Shown here: positions 1 through 8,102 of the stretch, piece by piece
How positions within the stretch are numbered: the first letter of the stretch is position 1
Layout: each line of letters starts with the position of its first letter
Source: CALAED01 sp036555725
GTDB taxonomy: Bacteria; Actinomycetota; Actinomycetes; Streptosporangiales; Streptosporangiaceae
NCBI GenBank assembly: GCA_036555725.1
Contig: DATBKU010000037.1
Coordinates: 15,830 to 79,829, forward strand
Reading direction: 5' to 3'
DNA length: 64,000 nt
Translations under genes and position numbers: made by a program
Notes under the pieces: model-generated
What the model was told of the DNA's origin: nothing
Seen by the model: the letters and a program-made list of their open reading frames with translations, nothing else
Database searches by the model: none

Positions 1-203
1 CGGTGGCGGCGGGCGGCCTGCTCGGCTGGGAGGCGTTCACCATCGACGCGCGGCGGGCCCGGCCCGAGCTGCCCGTCGCCTGGTGCCTGCGGCCCGGGGA
101 ACCGGCCGTGCTGCTGCCGCCCGGTTTCGGCGTCCTCGACCAGCACGACCTGCCGGAGCGGGAGCACGGCGGGAAACGGCGGCTGTTGGCTCGGAGGCAG
201 TAG
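1..203 (+). CDS. C-terminal fragment of an unrecognised protein (5' end outside window)
   Basis: The reading frame is open from base 3 and ends at TAG 201-203. Only the last 66 codons are visible. The fragment has strongly GC-rich third positions, as in a real gene, and ends in a basic tail (KRRLLARRQ). I see no motif that identifies a family. It ends 33 bp before the convergent acyl-CoA synthetase stop, so the two genes share a short intergenic space. The true start lies upstream of this window. Confidence 0.5.
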   Translation, partial: VAAGGLLGWEAFTIDARRARPELPVAWCLRPGEPAVLLPPGFGVLDQHDLPEREHGGKRRLLARRQ

Positions 204-235
204 CCGGCGCCGAGGCCGTAGCCGGGCCCGGATAG

Positions 236-1885
236 TCAGCGCCGCTCCGCGGCGGGCGCCGTCGCGTCCGCCACGACGGCGCGCGCCCACGCGAGATCGG
301 GCTTGCCGGCCGGGCTCCGCCGCAGCTCGGGCACGAACACGACGTCTCGGGGCTGCTTGTAGTCGGCGAGCTCGTCCGTTACGCGGGCCCGCACCTGCTC
401 GGGACTGACGTGCGCGCCGTCCGGAACGGCGACGACGGCGGCGATCCGATGGCCCCAGCGCTCATCGGGAACGCCGACGACGTAGACGTCGTCGACGTCG
501 GGATGCCGGGCGATGACCTGCTCGACCTCCTCGGCGAACACCTTCTCGCCGCCGGTGTTGATCACCCGGCCGTCGCGGCCGAGCAGCGTGAGCGAGCCGT
601 CGGCCTCGATCCGGGCCAGGTCGCCCGGCACGCAGTAGCGACGGCCGTCCACGTCGCGGAAGGTGGCCGCGCTCTTCACCGGATCGCCGAGGTAGTGCGT
701 GCGCTCGGGGGCCGGCGCGGCGAGCAGCCCGACCTGGCCGGAGCCCGGCTCGACGTCGGTGCCGTTCTCGTCGATCACCCGCGCGCCCGGAACGAGCTCG
801 AACCGTGAGGTGACGCTGCGCTCGCCGCGAACCGTCACCGACCGGGCGAACGGGCCGCCCTCAGAGGCCGCGATCACATCGTCGAGGCGCGCGTCGCAGT
901 GCCGCAGCAGCCGCTCCTTGACCTCCGCGCTCCAGGTCACGCCGACGCTGAAGATCCGGCGTAGGCCATCGAGGTCGTACGGACGGCCTTGCTCGGCGGC
1001 CCGTTCGAGCGCGTCGGCGAGCGGCCGGGCGAAGACGTCGCCGACGATGCACAGGTCCGTGACCGGATGCCGCTGGATGACCTCGGCCATCTCCTCGGGA
1101 TCGTGGGACCGCGACGTGAGAAAGACGACCGCGCCGCCGACGATCAGCGCGCCGAGTGTGGTGTACATGCCGGTGCCGTGCATCAGCGGCGGGGCGACCA
1201 GGGTGACCGGGCCCAGTGCGCCGGCCACCACCTCTCGGGTGGACGCGGCGAACTCGTCCATGTCGGCCGGCGCCGGCCGGCCGAGCTGCCCGTAGCCGGA
1301 GTTCAGCACGTGCCGGATCAGGTCGGCCTGCCGCCAGACGACCCCTTTGGGGCGGCCGGTCGTACCGCCGGTGAACATGAGCCACTCGTCCTCGCCCGAG
1401 CCGGGCGCGCGCGGCGACGACGGCCCCTCGGCGGCGACGCGCTCATAGTCGTCCGCGCGCCCGGCCAGCGGATCGGACCCGGTCGCAGGTGCGCCGCGCC
1501 GCAGGATCGTCCGGACACGCGGCAGCCGGGCCAGCGCGGCGGCGGCCACCGGCGTCAGCGCGGTGTCAAGCACCAGCGCGGTGGCGGCCGAGTCGTCGAG
1601 GAGGTCGCGCAGCTCGCGCTCGCGGTACCGGTAGTTGACGTTGACCTGGGCGCAGCGCAGCTTCAGGACCGCGAAGATCGTCTCCACGTACGCAGGGCCG
1701 TTGTAGAGTGCGATGGCGACACGGTCGCCCGGGCCGAGACCGTCGTCGGCCAGCCGCTGGGCCAGCCGGGACGCCCGCTCGTCCAGCTCGCGCCAGCTGA
1801 GCCGGGTGTCACCCTGGATGACCACCGGGCGGTCGCCGGCGGCGTCGGCGACCATCTCGAGCAGGGTCGCCAGGTTCTCCCGCAT
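236..1885 (-). CDS. Acyl-CoA synthetase (AMP-dependent ligase, ANL superfamily)
   Basis: A 549-residue ANL-superfamily enzyme, predicted to activate a carboxylic acid as acyl-AMP and load it on CoA in the cytosol. The ATP-binding loop FTGGTTGRPKG is at residues 171-181. The adenylate motif YCVPGDLARIEADG and the hinge region GRDGRVINTGGEK follow, and the catalytic-lysine context SPAGKPD is near residue 529. The length is normal for the family. ATG 1885 is chosen because GAGGAGG lies just upstream. The amidohydrolase lies 37 bp upstream on the same strand, so the two are probably co-transcribed and act on one carboxylic or ring-derived substrate. The substrate cannot be read from sequence; medium- or long-chain fatty acid and aromatic acid are both possible. 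Confidence 0.9.
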   Translation of the reverse strand: MRENLATLLEMVADAAGDRPVVIQGDTRLSWRELDERASRLAQRLADDGLGPGDRVAIALYNGPAYVETIFAVLKLRCAQVNVNYRYRERELRDLLDDSAATALVLDTALTPVAAAALARLPRVRTILRRGAPATGSDPLAGRADDYERVAAEGPSSPRAPGSGEDEWLMFTGGTTGRPKGVVWRQADLIRHVLNSGYGQLGRPAPADMDEFAASTREVVAGALGPVTLVAPPLMHGTGMYTTLGALIVGGAVVFLTSRSHDPEEMAEVIQRHPVTDLCIVGDVFARPLADALERAAEQGRPYDLDGLRRIFSVGVTWSAEVKERLLRHCDARLDDVIAASEGGPFARSVTVRGERSVTSRFELVPGARVIDENGTDVEPGSGQVGLLAAPAPERTHYLGDPVKSAATFRDVDGRRYCVPGDLARIEADGSLTLLGRDGRVINTGGEKVFAEEVEQVIARHPDVDDVYVVGVPDERWGHRIAAVVAVPDGAHVSPEQVRARVTDELADYKQPRDVVFVPELRRSPAGKPDLAWARAVVADATAPAAERR

Positions 1886-1922
1886 CTCGGTTCCTCCTCG
1901 CCGTTTGCGGGCGCCGTACGGC

Positions 1923-2834
1923 TCAGCCCGTGTCAGCCTGCCCCAGGCCGAACAGCCGGGCGGCGTTCTCCTTGAGCACGAGGGGGCGCACGTCCGGCCG
2001 GATGTCGATCTTGTCGAAGTCGGCCATCCACCGGTCCGGCGTGATCATCGGGAAGTCGGAGCCGTACAGCATCTTCTCCTTCAGCAGCGTGTTCGTGTAC
2101 TGGATCAGCTGCGGCGGGAAGTACTTCGGCGACCAGCCGGACAGGTCGATGTGTACCTGCGGTTTGTGCAGCGCCACCGACAGCGCCTCGTCCTGCCATG
2201 GAAACGCCGGGTGCGCCATGATGATCGGCATGTCGGGGAAGTCGACGGCGACGTCGTCGATGTACATCGGGTTGGCGTACTTCAACCTGATGCCGCCGCC
2301 GCCCCGCGTGCCGGCACCGACGCCGGTGTGGCCGGTGTGGAACAGCGCGATCAGGCCGTTCTCGGCGAGGATCTCGAACAGCGGGTAGGCCGTGCGGTCA
2401 TTGGGGTAGAAGCGCTGCGCACTCGGGTGGAACTTGAAGCCGCGCACCTGCGGATGGTCGGCGATCAGCTTGCGGGCGGCGGACACGCCCTCGGCGCCGC
2501 GGTTGGGGTCGATGCTCGCGAACGGGATGAGCACGTCGGCGTGCTCGGCCGCGAGCTCGGCCACCTCCTCGTTGGTCGGCGCGTTGCCGCGGTGCGCGTC
2601 GCGATCATGATCGCCCATGACGTCGACGCCGAAGACGACGGCGGCCATGGTGCGCTCGCGATAGTAGGCGGCGATGTCGTGGACGGTCATCGGCGTGACA
2701 CCGCTCGTCCGGAAGTAGTCGGCCATGTCCTGCAGCACATCGCTGTTGACGGCCTTGCCCCGCACCGACGCGTGCACGTGGACGTGGACATCGATGGCCG
2801 TCACCGTCGTGGGATCCACCGCGCTCTTGGTCAC
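1923..2834 (-). CDS. Amidohydrolase family protein (ACMSD/decarboxylase-like TIM barrel)
   Basis: A 303-residue amidohydrolase-2 type protein. The metal-binding HxH signature is in DVHVHVH (residues 15-21). Later come a His in FKFHPSAQ, HTGHTG, IIMAHPAFPW and the metal-ligand Asp of YGSDFPM, in the order expected for the barrel. Relatives are zinc or manganese decarboxylases and hydratases such as ACMSD, gamma-resorcylate decarboxylase and 4-oxalomesaconate hydratase. It is the first gene of a likely two-gene operon with the acyl-CoA synthetase. The region upstream (2835-2960) is locally AT-richer and probably holds the promoter. Which reaction it catalyses is not determined. Confidence 0.85.
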   Translation of the reverse strand: MTKSAVDPTTVTAIDVHVHVHASVRGKAVNSDVLQDMADYFRTSGVTPMTVHDIAAYYRERTMAAVVFGVDVMGDHDRDAHRGNAPTNEEVAELAAEHADVLIPFASIDPNRGAEGVSAARKLIADHPQVRGFKFHPSAQRFYPNDRTAYPLFEILAENGLIALFHTGHTGVGAGTRGGGGIRLKYANPMYIDDVAVDFPDMPIIMAHPAFPWQDEALSVALHKPQVHIDLSGWSPKYFPPQLIQYTNTLLKEKMLYGSDFPMITPDRWMADFDKIDIRPDVRPLVLKENAARLFGLGQADTG

Positions 2835-3025
2835 ACCGGCCTCCTGCCCTTGAGCATGCGCCCTCCCGCCGCACGACGATCGGCCAACTTACTTGAACAG
2901 TAGTCACTTTTGATCACGACCGTCAACAGACTGTCTGCTATGGCCATGGGCCTGATCGCGACCTCAAAGCACCGGGCCGGCCGCGCTCCCGTGACGGAGG
3001 ACGGCCGGCCCTTGATCGACTGAGC

Positions 3026-4189
3026 TCAACGCTCGCCCAGCGTGCCGAAGAACGCGCGGATGTCCCCGACCAACAGATCGGGTGCCTCGAGCGCGGCGAA
3101 GTGGCCGCCGTGGTCGAACTCCGACCAGTGCACGACGTTGTTCAGCTTGTCAGCGAACGCGCGGATCGAAATATCGGTCGTAAAGACCGCGACGCCGGTC
3201 GGCACGGTCGACCGCTCCTTGGGCGCCCACATGCTCGCGTCGTGGAACCGCTCGTAGTAGGTGTGGGCGGCACTGCCGGCGGTGGCGGTGAACCAGTAAA
3301 TGCTGATGTTGGTGAGCAGCCGGTCGCGGTCGACGGCGTCCTCGGGTAGCTCGGCCGCCGGATCGGTCCACGACTGGAACTTCTCGATCATCCAGGCGAG
3401 CTGCCCGGACGGCGAGTCGAGCAGGGCGTGCGCGAGGGTCTGCGGCCGGGTGCCCTGCAGCTGCATGTAGGCGCTCTCCCGCTCCTGCCACGCCTGCTGG
3501 CCGGCGAGCCGCCGGCGTTCGGCCTCGGTCAGCGCGGCCATCTCGGCCGGGTCGCCGCTGGGGAAGGTGACGAGCGCGTTGACGTGGACCCCGATGACGC
3601 GGTCCGGGGCGGCCCGGCCGATCAGCGGGCCGACGAAGGCGCCCACGTCGCCGCCCTGCACGCCGTACCGCTCGTACCCGAGCCGGGCCATCAGCTCGGC
3701 GAGCGCCGCCGCCGTCCGGCCGTCGGTCCAGCCGGGCTCGGTCAGCGGGCCGGAGAAGCCATACCCGGGCAGCGAGGGGATCACAACGTGGAACGCGTCC
3801 GCGGGGTCTTCGCCGTACGCGGCCGGGTCGGTCAGCGGGCCGATGACGTCGAGGAACTCCACCACCGAGCCGGGCCACCCGTGCACCAGCAGCAACGGCG
3901 TGGCGTCCGGCGTGGCGGAGCGCACGTGGAGGAAGTGCACGTCGGCGCCGTCGATCGTGGTGATGCACTGCGGGTGGTCGTTGAGCGCCGCCTCGTGCTT
4001 GCGCCAGTCGTACTCGTTCGCCCAGTAGTCGGCGAGCTCACGCAGGTAGGCGGTGGGGACGCCGCGTTCCCAGCCGACCCCGGGCAGATCGGCGGGGCGG
4101 CGGGCGCGCGTGAGCCGGTCGCGCAGGTCGTCGATGTCGGCCTGCGGGATGTCGATGCGGAAGGGCCTGATGTCGTTGTCCATGACCAC
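3026..4189 (-). CDS. Epoxide hydrolase (EHN domain, alpha/beta hydrolase)
   Basis: A 387-residue soluble hydrolase with the N-terminal EHN domain typical of microsomal-type epoxide hydrolases, starting IRPFRIDIPQADIDDLRDRL. The oxyanion motif HGWPGS is at 103-108. The nucleophile Asp is in GGDVG (about D181) and the general-base His is in DHGGHFAALE (about H363). It opens epoxides to diols via an alkyl-enzyme ester; the substrate is unknown. Translation could also begin at the second Met, codon 3. It is divergent from the WYL regulator, 57 bp away. The spacer carries a 6-bp inverted repeat, so regulation by that neighbour is a reasonable inference. Confidence 0.9.
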   Translation of the reverse strand: MVMDNDIRPFRIDIPQADIDDLRDRLTRARRPADLPGVGWERGVPTAYLRELADYWANEYDWRKHEAALNDHPQCITTIDGADVHFLHVRSATPDATPLLLVHGWPGSVVEFLDVIGPLTDPAAYGEDPADAFHVVIPSLPGYGFSGPLTEPGWTDGRTAAALAELMARLGYERYGVQGGDVGAFVGPLIGRAAPDRVIGVHVNALVTFPSGDPAEMAALTEAERRRLAGQQAWQERESAYMQLQGTRPQTLAHALLDSPSGQLAWMIEKFQSWTDPAAELPEDAVDRDRLLTNISIYWFTATAGSAAHTYYERFHDASMWAPKERSTVPTGVAVFTTDISIRAFADKLNNVVHWSEFDHGGHFAALEAPDLLVGDIRAFFGTLGER

Positions 4190-4200
4190 GACGCTATGAC

Positions 4201-4229
4201 CTATTGATGACAGGTCTAGGCACCAATAG
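4201..4229. promoter_or_regulatory. Inverted repeat in divergent promoter, candidate WYL-regulator operator
   Basis: CTATTG at 4201-4206 and CAATAG at 4224-4229 form a perfect 6-bp inverted repeat with a 17-bp spacer. It lies in the 57-bp gap between the epoxide hydrolase and the WYL-domain regulator. Position and symmetry suggest an operator controlling both genes. Binding by the neighbour is inference only. Confidence 0.4.
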
Positions 4230-4246
4230 CTGGCACACTTCCTTTC

Positions 4247-5224
4247 ATGTTGGAAACCTCGGCCCGGCTGCTGCGGCTGCTGTCGCTACTGCAGTCGCGG
4301 CGCGACTGGACGGGCGCTGAGCTGGCCCAACGGCTCGAGGTGGGGTTGCGGACCGTGCGGCGGGACATCGAGCGGCTGCGCGTCCTCGGCTACCCGGTGC
4401 ACGCCGTGCCCGGCGTGGCGGGCGGCTACCGGCTGGGCGCGGGGGCCGCCCTGCCGCCGCTGTTGCTCGACGACGAGGAGGCGGTCGCGGTGGCGGTTGG
4501 GCTGCGTACCGCGGCGACCGCGGCGGTGGCCGGCATGGCCGAGACATCGGTCCGCGCACTGGCCAAGCTCGAACAGGTGCTGCCGTCGCGGCTGCGCGAC
4601 CGGGTCAACGCGATCGGCGCCGCCTCGCTGGCCATGGCCGCCCCGGCGACCGATGTCGTCGACCCGGCCGTGCTGACCGGCCTGGCCGCGGCCTGTCGCG
4701 ACCACCGGCGGCTGCGCATCGTCTACCGCGGCCGCGACGGGGACCCGGGCACCCGGGTCGTCGAGCCGCACCGCCTGGTGCACACGCCGCGCCGCTGGTA
4801 CCTGCTGGCCTGGGACCACGACCGCGTGGACTGGCGGACCTTCCGCGTCGACCGGATCCAGGGCCCGCTGCCCCCACCCGGGCCCCGGTTCCAGCCGCGT
4901 ACGCCCCCGGACGACGACGTCGCGGGCTTCGTCTCCCGGTCGCTGTCCTCCGCGCCGTACCGATACCAGGCGCGCATCCTCATGCACGGCCCCATCGAGG
5001 ACGTGGCGCCGCGGGCGTCCCCGGCGGCGGGCCACCTGGAGGCGGTCGACGAGCGCACCTGCGTCCTGCACACCGGGTCCAACTCGCTGGAGGAGCTCGC
5101 TGTCTACGTTGCCGTCAAGGGCTTCGACTTCGAGGTGCTCGACCCGCCGGAGCTCGTCGAATACCTCCGTGCGCTGTCCGCCCGGCTGCGCCGCGCGGCA
5201 TCCTCCACGACACGTACGCCGTGA
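4247..5224 (+). CDS. WYL-domain transcriptional regulator (YafY type)
   Basis: A 325-residue regulator. An N-terminal DeoR-like helix-turn-helix spans about residues 1-55, with LAQRLEVGLRTVRRDIERL as its recognition region. A WYL ligand-sensing domain (about 150-205) contains VEPHRLVHTPRRWYLLAWD. A C-terminal WCX-type segment ends near LRAASSTTR. WYL proteins sense nucleotides or small ligands and usually act locally. It is divergent from the epoxide hydrolase and probably controls it. ATG 4247 gives the helix-turn-helix directly at the N-terminus, as is usual. The effector is unknown. Confidence 0.88.
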   Translation: MLETSARLLRLLSLLQSRRDWTGAELAQRLEVGLRTVRRDIERLRVLGYPVHAVPGVAGGYRLGAGAALPPLLLDDEEAVAVAVGLRTAATAAVAGMAETSVRALAKLEQVLPSRLRDRVNAIGAASLAMAAPATDVVDPAVLTGLAAACRDHRRLRIVYRGRDGDPGTRVVEPHRLVHTPRRWYLLAWDHDRVDWRTFRVDRIQGPLPPPGPRFQPRTPPDDDVAGFVSRSLSSAPYRYQARILMHGPIEDVAPRASPAAGHLEAVDERTCVLHTGSNSLEELAVYVAVKGFDFEVLDPPELVEYLRALSARLRRAASSTTRTP

Positions 5225-5350
5225 GGTGCCACCGTTACTTCCGCGCACCGAGCTCATCGCACCGCGGCGGGCGGCGGAAAATCGGTTGGCGGCCCTGGGC
5301 CGGGCTCTCTACGGTGATCGACATGACGACATACTTCATGGTGACCCGCC

Positions 5351-5887
5351 GTGTCCGGCTCCGGGTCGCCGCGACGCGCATGGGGCTGGCATCCGCTCGT
5401 TGACCATTGGGCCGCGCTCATCGTCGCCGACGCCGGCGTACGGCCCGGCGAGCTCGTGCTCGACATCGGCGCCGGGTGCGGGGTGCTGACCGCGCATCTC
5501 CTCCAGGCCGGTGCCCGGGTGGTCGCCGTCGAGCTGCATCCGGGACGGGCCCGGCGCCTGCGGGAGCGCTTCGCCGAGGCCCCAGTGACGGTGGTGGAGA
5601 CCGACGCCCTCGCCCTGCCGTTGCCGCGCCGCCCGTTCCGGGTGGTCGCCAGCCCGCCGTACGCGATCTCCAGCCCGCTGCTGAGCAGGCTGCTGGGGGC
5701 GCGTTCCCGACTCGTCGCCGCGGATCTCGTACTGCAGCGGGCGGTGGTACGCCGCTACACCGAGGGACGGCGGGCCGGCGCCGGGCGAGACCGGTGGCGG
5801 CTGCGCGCCGGTCGCCCGCTCCCCCGCCGCGCCTTCCGGCCGCCGCCGGCGGTCGACTCCGCGGTGCTCGTCATCCGCCGCCACTGA
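5351..5887 (+). CDS. rRNA adenine N-6-methyltransferase family protein (Erm/KsgA-like)
   Basis: A 178-residue SAM-dependent methyltransferase with the KsgA/Erm fold. AWGWHPLVDHWA near the N-terminus is the usual short Erm-like lead-in. Motif I is LDIGAGCGVLT (about 37-47), the acidic motif II is VVAVELHPGR, and the catalytic motif IV reads SPPYAIS at 101-107. Erm enzymes dimethylate A2058 of 23S rRNA and give macrolide-lincosamide-streptogramin resistance. Here the usual N of N-x-P-Y is Ser, and the protein is shorter than classical Erm (about 250 residues), so target and resistance phenotype are uncertain. GTG 5351 is chosen because it places the WGWH block about ten residues in. No drug cluster is adjacent. 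Confidence 0.75.
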   Translation: MSGSGSPRRAWGWHPLVDHWAALIVADAGVRPGELVLDIGAGCGVLTAHLLQAGARVVAVELHPGRARRLRERFAEAPVTVVETDALALPLPRRPFRVVASPPYAISSPLLSRLLGARSRLVAADLVLQRAVVRRYTEGRRAGAGRDRWRLRAGRPLPRRAFRPPPAVDSAVLVIRRH

Positions 5888-5899
5888 CGGGGCCACGTA

Positions 5900-6238
5900 T
5901 CAGCCGGGATCGTCCGGCCGCGGAGGCAGCGTCTTGATCAGCGAGGCGAGTTCGCGGCGGCCGGTGATGCCCAGCTTCGCGTACGCCCGGGCGAGGTAGT
6001 TGTTGACGGTGTTGAGCGACAGGCCGAGCTTGTCCGAGATCTAGCGGCTGCTGTGCGCCGCCGCGAGCGGCACCCAGGCCCGGTCCAGCCCGGTCCACGC
6101 CCGCAGCGTGCGGTGCTCGATCGTACGATCGAGGGCTTCGGCCCCGGCCAGCCAGCCGCCGGCCTCGTCGGCGGTGCGGAGGCAGGCCTCGATGTCGCGC
6201 AGTTGCCGCCTGCCCACGAACGGCCATGCCTGTCTCAT
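5900..6238 (-). pseudogene. LuxR-family (LAL-type) regulator remnant with internal deletion and stop
   Basis: The frame opens at ATG 6238 with RQAWPFVGRRQLRDIEACL, the usual start of large AAA-LuxR regulators. It jumps within about 30 residues to the C-terminal end of such a protein. WVPLAAAHSSR is followed by TAG where a Glu codon is expected, then ISDKLGLSLNTVNNYLARAY and KLGITGRRELASLIK, a perfect LuxR helix-turn-helix, ending at TGA 5900-5902. Family members are usually about 900 residues, so most of the ATPase and TPR region has been deleted and the DNA-binding helix cut off by a nonsense codon. It is almost certainly non-functional. Confidence 0.85.
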
Positions 6239-6651
6239 GTCACCCCGGTTCCGGCTCCGCGTGCACGCCCGATGGCTCTTTGGCTACTCGGCTACTCGGC
6301 TATTCGGCGGAGCGGCCCGATCGGATCGCGATCACGGCCACATGCAGCAGCTCCGTGGTTCGGCGGCCTCGAACAAGCGCGCCGCCGATCACCGGCCGTA
6401 TCGGCACCGCTTCCGTCCGCGACTAGATCAACCTGACTGATCTATCCGTCCGCGGGCGGCTCCGGTAGGCATGGGCGTCGACGACCGCACGGCCGGGTGC
6501 CGTCTTCTGGGAGGGGCCCGAGGGCGGCGGCTAGCGGACAGGCAACGTGCTCTGCCTCGCGGAAAAGAAGAAGTAGCGCGGGGTCACATGAGCGGCTAGG
6601 CCCCCGGGCTCCTCGGCTGCGCCATCGGGCTGGGACATCGGCACCCCAGGG
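6239..6651. other. Intergenic region, no supported gene
   Basis: About 410 bp between the LuxR remnant and the VOC gene. It contains a short triple repeat of GGCTACTC-like units near 6280-6305 and no reading frame with convincing coding bias or homology. It may be further debris of the deleted LuxR locus. Confidence 0.5.
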
Positions 6652-7038
6652 TCAGGTCGGCGGCCAGGCCCCGAGCGGCCTGCCGATCTCCCACTCGTGG
6701 CCGAAGGGATCGACGATCCGGCCGAGCCGCCAGCCGTGTTCGTCGGCCGCCTCGCCCATCACGGTGGCGCCGGCGCTCGCCGCTCGCGCCATGAACGCGT
6801 CGGGGTCGTCGACGACCAGCAGGGTGCGGCTCGTGGCGCCGCCGATGGCCTGCGGGCTGAGCCGCCTGTGACCGTCCGCCGACGAGATCCAGAACGCGGC
6901 GTCACCGACGGCCAGTTGCGCGACGATCTGGTCGCCGTCGCCGACGCGGTGCAGGACCGTCGCGCCGAACGCCTCGCCGTAGAAGGCGACGGCCGCCGCG
7001 GCGCGATCGAGCCACAACTCCGGCTGAATACCCGTCAC
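6652..7038 (-). CDS. VOC-family (glyoxalase/bleomycin-resistance-like) protein, PhnB type
   Basis: A 128-residue single-domain vicinal oxygen chelate protein. It begins IQPELWLDRAAAAVAFYGEAFGA, the typical betaalphabetabetabeta entry of PhnB-like members. It ends with RIVDPFGHEWEIG, whose Glu and the preceding His lie where metal ligands are found. Known members include antibiotic-binding proteins and glyoxalases, but most PhnB-like proteins have no assigned substrate. It is transcribed alone, 114 bp downstream of the ABC exporter permease on the same strand. Confidence 0.85.
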   Translation of the reverse strand: MTGIQPELWLDRAAAAVAFYGEAFGATVLHRVGDGDQIVAQLAVGDAAFWISSADGHRRLSPQAIGGATSRTLLVVDDPDAFMARAASAGATVMGEAADEHGWRLGRIVDPFGHEWEIGRPLGAWPPT

Positions 7039-7152
7039 GCCGGATCACGTTAGCACCGCCGACGGCGGCTACCCCTGCCTTCTCGGCGCGGGGGCACAGG
7101 CCGTGCGGGGCGGACGCACGAGCCCGTGACCCACCCCGCGCGAGCCGGGGGC

Positions 7153-7917
7153 TCAGTCGTAGTTGCGGATGAGCCGCACGTTGAGGAAGACCATCACGAC
7201 GCCGAGCGCCGCCACGATGGCGAACCCGCGGGCCAGCACGTCCCACTGCAGGTCCTGCAGGATGAGCGAGCGCAGCGTCTCCATCACGTAGGTGACCGGG
7301 TTGAAGGTGGCCGCGATCTCCATCGGCCTGGTCAGCAGGTCGCGTGGCACGAAGTTGGGCGTCAGGAACAGCAGCGGGAAGAACACCAGCCCGGCCGACT
7401 GGGTGGCCGCCGCACTCCTGGTCTTGAGCGCGATGAGCTGCATGAACCCGTTGAATACCACCGCCCACAGCGCGGTCAGCGCGAGCAGCAGCACCAACCC
7501 CAGCGGGCCGCTCGCGATCGAGATGCCGAACGGCAGCGACAGCAGCACCAGTGCGATGGTGATGGCCACGCTCTTCACGCCCTCGGCGAGCAGCCGGCCG
7601 AGCACCAGGGCACTGCGGGCGACGGGCGCGGCGCGCAGCTTGTCGAAGTAGCCGCCCTCGATGTCTTCGACCAGGAACAGCGCCGCACTCCCGAACGAGG
7701 CCGCGAGCAACAACGAGCTCGGCAGCTGGAAGGCGGCGTAGCTCTGCCCGTGCAGGAAGCCGGTGGAGCTCGACGGGAAGATCTTGCCGGCCTGCCCGAA
7801 GTTGACGATCAGGAAGAACATCGGGATGAACAGCGTCGGCGCCAGCGACTCCGGCGTCCGCAGAGCGTCGCGCAGCGAGCGCCCGCCCATGATGTTGGCC
7901 TGCGCGATCGCACTCAT
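7153..7917 (-). CDS. ABC-2 type transporter permease (DrrB family)
   Basis: A 254-residue membrane protein with six predicted hydrophobic segments and the ABC-2 signature region near VEDIEGGYFDKLRAAPVARS. It is the membrane half of a DrrAB-like exporter and pairs with the ATPase encoded upstream. Its ATG (7915-7917) overlaps the stop of the preceding 62-codon ORF by ATGA, so it is translationally coupled. Such exporters move hydrophobic drugs or lipids out of the cell. The substrate is not deducible here. Confidence 0.9.
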   Translation of the reverse strand: MSAIAQANIMGGRSLRDALRTPESLAPTLFIPMFFLIVNFGQAGKIFPSSSTGFLHGQSYAAFQLPSSLLLAASFGSAALFLVEDIEGGYFDKLRAAPVARSALVLGRLLAEGVKSVAITIALVLLSLPFGISIASGPLGLVLLLALTALWAVVFNGFMQLIALKTRSAAATQSAGLVFFPLLFLTPNFVPRDLLTRPMEIAATFNPVTYVMETLRSLILQDLQWDVLARGFAIVAALGVVMVFLNVRLIRNYD

Positions 7918-8102
7918 GCCCGTCCCCCGCTCAGCCTCAGTGCGCCTTGTGCGCGCACGTCCCTCGTCGCGTGCTCACTCGCTGCCGCTCGCAGGGCTCG
8001 CTTCGCTCGTCCACTCGCAGTGCTCATTTGCTCGCTCCGCTCGCGGGGTCGCTCCGCGCGCTCCTCAGTCCAGTGCGCGCGGCGCACCTTCGGCTCGCTC
8101 AT
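7914..8102 (-). CDS. Small arginine-rich ORF coupled between ABC ATPase and permease
   Basis: A 62-codon frame that starts at an ATG overlapping the ATPase stop (ATGA, 8099-8102). It ends with a TGA overlapping the permease ATG (ATGA, 7914-7917). The peptide (MSEPKVRRAHWTEERAERP and on) is highly basic and low in complexity, with no recognised domain. The DNA contains repeated GCTCGCTCCGCTCGC-like blocks of a kind often seen between actinomycete genes. The double perfect coupling argues for translation, at least as a ribosome shuttle from one cistron to the next. Whether the peptide has any function is unknown. Confidence 0.45.
   Translation of the reverse strand: MSEPKVRRAHWTEERAERPRERSEQMSTASGRAKRALRAAASEHATRDVRAQGALRLSGGRA

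Noticed and set aside
6270..6310. GGCTACTC-like triple repeat as the start of a CRISPR array
   Set aside because: Units are about 9 bp and contiguous, without spacers. I saw no CRISPR-like repeat-spacer pattern or cas gene in the window.
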